Assembly: GCA_947591055.1 (NCBI GenBank) | Contig: CANQCW010000007.1 | Coordinates: 1 to 32,060, forward strand | Origin: an uncultured Clostridia bacterium | GTDB lineage: Bacteria; Bacillota; Clostridia; TANB77; CAG-508 | Length of the DNA: 32,060 bases | Direction: 5' to 3' | Part shown: positions 27,697 to 32,060 of the stretch, piece after piece | Position numbering within the stretch: position 1 is the stretch's first letter | How the letters are laid out: the number at the start of each line of letters is the position of its first letter | Position numbers and translations under genes: made by a program | The notes under the pieces: model-generated | What the model saw: the letters and a program-made list of their open reading frames with translations, nothing else | What the model was told of the DNA's origin: nothing | The model's database searches: none

Positions 27697-30549
27697 TTAA
27701 AAAATAGTATTTTCAACTATGTAGTTATTCACTACATTATTTTCATCTTCAATAGTATTTTCTTTTTGTCTTTGCTCATAAGTCTTTTCAAGTTCATCTA
27801 TTAGATTTGTAAGTTCTTGCATATCTGAGCCAAACAAATTCCAATCATTATTTTTACTAGAATTCTTTATATTTTTATTAGCTTTTATAATAGAATTTAT
27901 TAAATCATCAATATCTTGATTATTCTCAATTTCTATATCAACTGCTTTTGAACCTAAATTTTCGATAGCTTCTTCTAATGTATTACCAATTGCAACTTTA
28001 TTACCAGATGCAACTACAACTCTTTTTAGTGTTGGCTTTTTAGTAGACTCATTTATATATTGTTGATAATATGTTTCAACATAAAGAAGTGTATTTTCTA
28101 CTGGAATAACAATTACATTTTTGCTAATAGTAGTTCCACTAACATTTAAACTTGCTATATCAGATGCAATTGTTTCATCTTGATTAATTTGTGTTTCAAG
28201 TTGTAAAGGAGTTAATACATTTACATCTTCTGAAAATTCATAAATGCTTAATTTATTTTTTCCATTTACAGTTGTTCCAACCATATAAGAAATAAGATTT
28301 TGCTTACCATATCCTGCATAAGGTATAATTAATCCAACTTTTTGACTTCCATTTTCTTCTTTTACCATTGTATAATATGAATTCATTTTTTCTGCTTTAC
28401 CATTATTTTGTGTACTTGCAACTTCCCAGAAATTATTTGCCCTATACATTGTTTCCGGCTGAGCGTTATGGTATTTTTCAATAATTTTAGATTGAATATT
28501 ATATAAGTATTGTGGGTAAATAAAGTGTTTGCTTATATCACTTGGTATTTCTTCACTATTTAAAAATACATTTGGATAAATTTTATTATAAGCCATAATA
28601 ATAGGGTCTGTTCTGTCTGTTATGTAAAATTTCATAGTTCCATCATATGCATTAATTAACACTTTAGCAGAATTTCTTATATAATTAATTTGTTTGTCAG
28701 CGCTAATATCAATTTTTTGTGCAAAAGGATATTCATTAGATACCGTATATGCATCAATTACCCAAACTAAATTTCCTTCATCATCTACTACTAAATATGG
28801 ATTTTCATCATACATTAAATATGGAATAACTGTTTTTACTCTATTTAATATATTTCTATTTGTAATAATTTTGCTATCTCCAGTTACAGTTCCAGAAAAA
28901 GCTAAATTCATATTTCCTTCTTTTATTCCTAAAATAAGTCTATCAAAGAAATTTAAAGAAAGTCCAGCATCTCCTTGATATGTATAACTTGCACTTTCTT
29001 GACCAACAGTTGATGGATAGTCAAGTTCTGGCTTTTTACTATTTATAACAATAGCACTGTCATTTTCTAATCCAAAATAAATTCTTGGCTCTTTTATATT
29101 TATAGCATCTTCTTGTGATTGCTCAAAATCTTTTTGTATGTTAATTAAATTTCCATATTCATCTGTTGTACCAGCCATTGTTACAACAGCCCCGTAACCA
29201 TGTGTATATTGATATGTTTTATTAGAATATGTTGCATTTTTATTTGATATTTCTCTTGGAGTTAAATATACTAATCTTTCTTTTCCCTCTATGTTGTAAG
29301 ATGCAATTTGAGTATCTCTAAATGTATAATAATCTTTTACTGTTTGTGTTGATGATAATTCTTGAATAACTTTATCTTTCGTTACTATTGCAATATTTTC
29401 TAATAAATCGCTATTTTTTCTTATTTCATCTTCTGTTATTGTACCACTATAATTAATGTTTTTCTCATTAACACTATCAGTAGTTATGCTATATGCTTGT
29501 TTTGTCCTTTCAATGTTTTCTCTAATGTACCACTCATTTTTATCTAAGTCATTTGAGCCAATGAAAATTAATTGATATAAAGCTAAAACAATAGCTAAAA
29601 TTATCAAATATATAGGAACCACCATAATATGTCCTAAAACTCTTCTTAGACTTCTTTCTTTCAAGCCTTTATAAGCTTTTAAAATTGAAAAGACTGCTAA
29701 AACTGCAAATATTATGTATCCTACAATTTTAATTGTTATATCTGCGTTACCTGCACCAAATAAAGAAAATTCCGTTCCATCTTCTAAGTGTATGTCCATA
29801 AATTTTTCATTTCCAATGTTAAGAACCATAAATGTAATTATAATTAGTCCTAATAAAAATGCTATTATTTTTACTCTAGAACCAACTTTACCAACTAAAT
29901 CACATTTAGTAATAGATTCCCTAGATACACCATCAAAACTTATATTTAAAACAATAAGTGCATACGAAACTGCATAAATAAGAGTCGCTATTACTACTAC
30001 TAAAAGATATACAAGTACAAATTGAATTAAAGGTTTTATAAATACAAAAAAGCTTATATCTATATTAAATACAGGATCTGTAATTCCAAATTTCGAACCA
30101 CTAAAACATAATAAAATATTATTTAAAAGCATCCTTGAGCTCAATATACTTCCTATCAAAGCAATTATAAAAGATACTGATTTATTAGGAAACTTTGGCA
30201 TTTCCTTTTTTTCATCATCAAAAAATACTTTTAAACCTTTTTTTAAAGTTTTATTTGTAAAATAAAATGACAAAAATAAGAAAATGAAATTTATAATAAA
30301 TGTTATTGCTGTATATATAAAGTCTGTTTTAAATATAGATAAATAATTTTCTCCAATACCTTTTATTTCTATATAATTTCCTCTAAAATATATGTATCCA
30401 ACAATTAAGACAATTAAGCTAATTAACAATACAATTTTAGTTCTTAATCTCTTAGTCTTTTTTACTTTCTTTGTTTCGACTTCTTGCACATTAGAATCTT
30501 TATCAATAACTTCTTCAGAGTTAGATTCTTTATTAATTTTTTCGCTCAT
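27697..30549 (-). CDS. UPF0182 family large membrane protein
   Basis: 950-aa ORF; N-terminal multi-TM region; extracytoplasmic motifs YIRENIERTKQAY, TYQYTHGYGAV, PRIYFGLENDS. Confidence 0.93.
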   Translation of the reverse strand: MSEKINKESNSEEVIDKDSNVQEVETKKVKKTKRLRTKIVLLISLIVLIVGYIYFRGNYIEIKGIGENYLSIFKTDFIYTAITFIINFIFLFLSFYFTNKTLKKGLKVFFDDEKKEMPKFPNKSVSFIIALIGSILSSRMLLNNILLCFSGSKFGITDPVFNIDISFFVFIKPLIQFVLVYLLVVVIATLIYAVSYALIVLNISFDGVSRESITKCDLVGKVGSRVKIIAFLLGLIIITFMVLNIGNEKFMDIHLEDGTEFSLFGAGNADITIKIVGYIIFAVLAVFSILKAYKGLKERSLRRVLGHIMVVPIYLIILAIVLALYQLIFIGSNDLDKNEWYIRENIERTKQAYSITTDSVNEKNINYSGTITEDEIRKNSDLLENIAIVTKDKVIQELSSTQTVKDYYTFRDTQIASYNIEGKERLVYLTPREISNKNATYSNKTYQYTHGYGAVVTMAGTTDEYGNLINIQKDFEQSQEDAINIKEPRIYFGLENDSAIVINSKKPELDYPSTVGQESASYTYQGDAGLSLNFFDRLILGIKEGNMNLAFSGTVTGDSKIITNRNILNRVKTVIPYLMYDENPYLVVDDEGNLVWVIDAYTVSNEYPFAQKIDISADKQINYIRNSAKVLINAYDGTMKFYITDRTDPIIMAYNKIYPNVFLNSEEIPSDISKHFIYPQYLYNIQSKIIEKYHNAQPETMYRANNFWEVASTQNNGKAEKMNSYYTMVKEENGSQKVGLIIPYAGYGKQNLISYMVGTTVNGKNKLSIYEFSEDVNVLTPLQLETQINQDETIASDIASLNVSGTTISKNVIVIPVENTLLYVETYYQQYINESTKKPTLKRVVVASGNKVAIGNTLEEAIENLGSKAVDIEIENNQDIDDLINSIIKANKNIKNSSKNNDWNLFGSDMQELTNLIDELEKTYEQRQKENTIEDENNVVNNYIVENTIF

Positions 30550-30564
30550 TAAACTCTTTCCTTC

Positions 30565-31443
30565 CTATATAATAGCATTTATAAAATCTTTGCTATCAAA
30601 AGCTTCCATATCATCAATCTTTTCACCAACACCAATAAATTTAACTGGTATTTTTTCTTCTTTAGCAAGTCTTATAACAATTCCACCTTTTGCAGTTCCA
30701 TCAAGTTTAGTTAAAACTAAACCTGTTATACCTGTAGTTTCTTTAAAAGACTTTAATTGTGATATTGCATTTTGGCCAGTTGAGCCATCAATTACTAGTA
30801 AAATTTCTTTAGAAGAGTTTGGTAATTCTCTATCAATTACCTTTTTCATTTTTTCTAATTCATCCATTAAATATTTTTTATTTTGTAATCTTCCAGCTGT
30901 ATCGCAAATTAAAATATCTGCATTAATCTCTTTTGCTCTTCTACAACTATCAAATATAACAGAAGAAGGATCTTGATTTTCTTTTCCTTTCACAATTTCA
31001 GCATTTGCCCTATTTGCCCAAACTTCTAATTGCTCTGTTGCTGCTGCTCTAAAAGTATCTCCAGCTGCAATTAATACCTTTTTTCCTTCTCTTATATATT
31101 TATTAGCAATTTTACCAATTGATGTAGTTTTTCCAGAACCATTTACTCCTACCATCAGAATAACAGCTGGAGTATTAGATATATCTAAGCTTTGGTCTAA
31201 GTCTTTAAATATATTAGTAAGCTCATCTCTTAACGCATTTTTTACATCTTCTTGATCTTCTATTTTTTCTTTTTTAATTTTTTCTCTTAAATTAGAAATA
31301 ATTTCCTCTGTTGTCTCAAACCCTACATCTGCCATTATTAAATTTTCTTCAAGTTCTTCTAATAATTCTTCATCAACTTTCTTAAATCCAAAATTGATTT
31401 TTGATTTTATTAGTCCTTGTTTTAATTTATCAAAAAAGCCCAT
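30565..31443 (-). CDS. ftsY: Signal recognition particle receptor FtsY
   Basis: GVNGSGKTTSIGKIA, AAGDTFRAAATEQLEVWA, DTAGRLQNK, LTKLDGTAKGG. Confidence 0.98.
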   Translation of the reverse strand: MGFFDKLKQGLIKSKINFGFKKVDEELLEELEENLIMADVGFETTEEIISNLREKIKKEKIEDQEDVKNALRDELTNIFKDLDQSLDISNTPAVILMVGVNGSGKTTSIGKIANKYIREGKKVLIAAGDTFRAAATEQLEVWANRANAEIVKGKENQDPSSVIFDSCRRAKEINADILICDTAGRLQNKKYLMDELEKMKKVIDRELPNSSKEILLVIDGSTGQNAISQLKSFKETTGITGLVLTKLDGTAKGGIVIRLAKEEKIPVKFIGVGEKIDDMEAFDSKDFINAII

Positions 31444-31615
31444 ATTAAAATTCTTTCCTTTCTAAATTAGCTTGAAATGAAAGTTTTTTCATTTACACAT
31501 TTTAATACATAGAGTATAACATACTTTTTATTAAATGTGTAGATTTTTTACTTTTTTTATTTTATCATTTTAAGGAATATTTCTTTGTTAAATTGTAAAA
31601 TTTAACATAAAAAAA

Positions 31616-31635
31616 CCAGTTGTGCAAGCAACTGG
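31616..31635 (-). terminator. Rho-independent terminator of the 70-aa ORF
   Basis: minus strand CCAGTTG-CTTGCA-CAACTGG followed by TTTTTTT. Confidence 0.9.
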
Positions 31636-31645
31636 CCAATTTAAA

Positions 31646-31858
31646 TTATATTGTTTTTTTACTATCTTTATCATCTTCCTTTATCATTGCTTGTGCAAAT
31701 ATATATCTTGTATCACTTATTGATACTGATATACCTCCAATTGGTTTCCATCCCATTTTAATTCTTTCATTAACTTCCCTTTGAAGATTTTTTGCAGAAT
31801 TTTCATATCTATATTTGAAAGAATCATCATCATATCTAGTAACTACACAGTATTTCAT
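31646..31858 (-). CDS. Small DUF1737-like protein
   Basis: 70-aa ORF; LQREVNERIKMGWKPIGGISVS; RBS AAAGGAG. Confidence 0.65.
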   Translation of the reverse strand: MKYCVVTRYDDDSFKYRYENSAKNLQREVNERIKMGWKPIGGISVSISDTRYIFAQAMIKEDDKDSKKTI

Positions 31859-31936
31859 ATCTTCACAACTCCTTTAATAATTATTAGCAGAGTCTTTTCA
31901 TCTTGCACTGAAAAAACAATAAACAGTTCCAATAAA

Positions 31937-31965
31937 ATTATACTACATTTTATGTAAATTGTAAA
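31937..31965 (-). promoter_or_regulatory. Promoter of the DUF1737-like gene
   Basis: minus strand TTTACA-17 nt-TATAAT. Confidence 0.7.
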
Positions 31966-31986
31966 GTTAAATTTTAACTGCATAAA

Positions 31987-32024
31987 AAGAAGTGCAATCC
32001 ATATTTATTTTGGATACACTTCTT
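31987..32024 (-). terminator. Terminator of a minus-strand gene lying beyond the window
   Basis: AAGAAGTG (31987-31994) / CACTTCTT (32017-32024) with inner ATCCA/TGGAT; minus strand followed by TTTTTATG. Confidence 0.65.
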
Positions 32025-32060
32025 ATTTTCTCAATTGTTAAAATTCTTGCAATAATCTAT

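Overview
The window is AT-rich, Firmicutes/Clostridia-like chromosomal DNA. It is mostly housekeeping: tex, gpsA-plsY-der, a vanW-like gene with a dacF-type D,D-carboxypeptidase, sigH-like sigma factor, rqcH, ligA, pgsA, a UPF0182 gene, ftsY and tRNA-Thr(GGT). Between these lie accessory and uncharacterised genes. These include a Cys-rich protein, two tandem PTPS_related-like membrane proteins, a frameshifted pilin-like surface protein carrying phage-tail-type repeats, DUF1653/DUF4116/DUF1737-like proteins, and a block at about 17.2-20.75 kb of small, separately promoted orphan genes. The strongest non-gene signals, all read by eye, are: (a) a pair of 29-bp inverted repeats (27/29 match) upstream of the pilin-like gene, flanking a 140-bp segment with a bidirectional terminator and promoter-like motifs pointing away from the gene, which fits a phase-variable invertible promoter in the OFF orientation (a MITE is the alternative); (b) a similar GGAGG/CCTCC palindromic leader in front of two unrelated orphan genes, whose CCTCC arm could also pair with the true ribosome-binding site; (c) two probable unannotated structured RNAs with well-spaced promoters, one in the tex leader and one at about 18.8 kb; (d) an unlisted 55-aa membrane microprotein with a consensus promoter and its own terminator. 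No database search or folding software was run.
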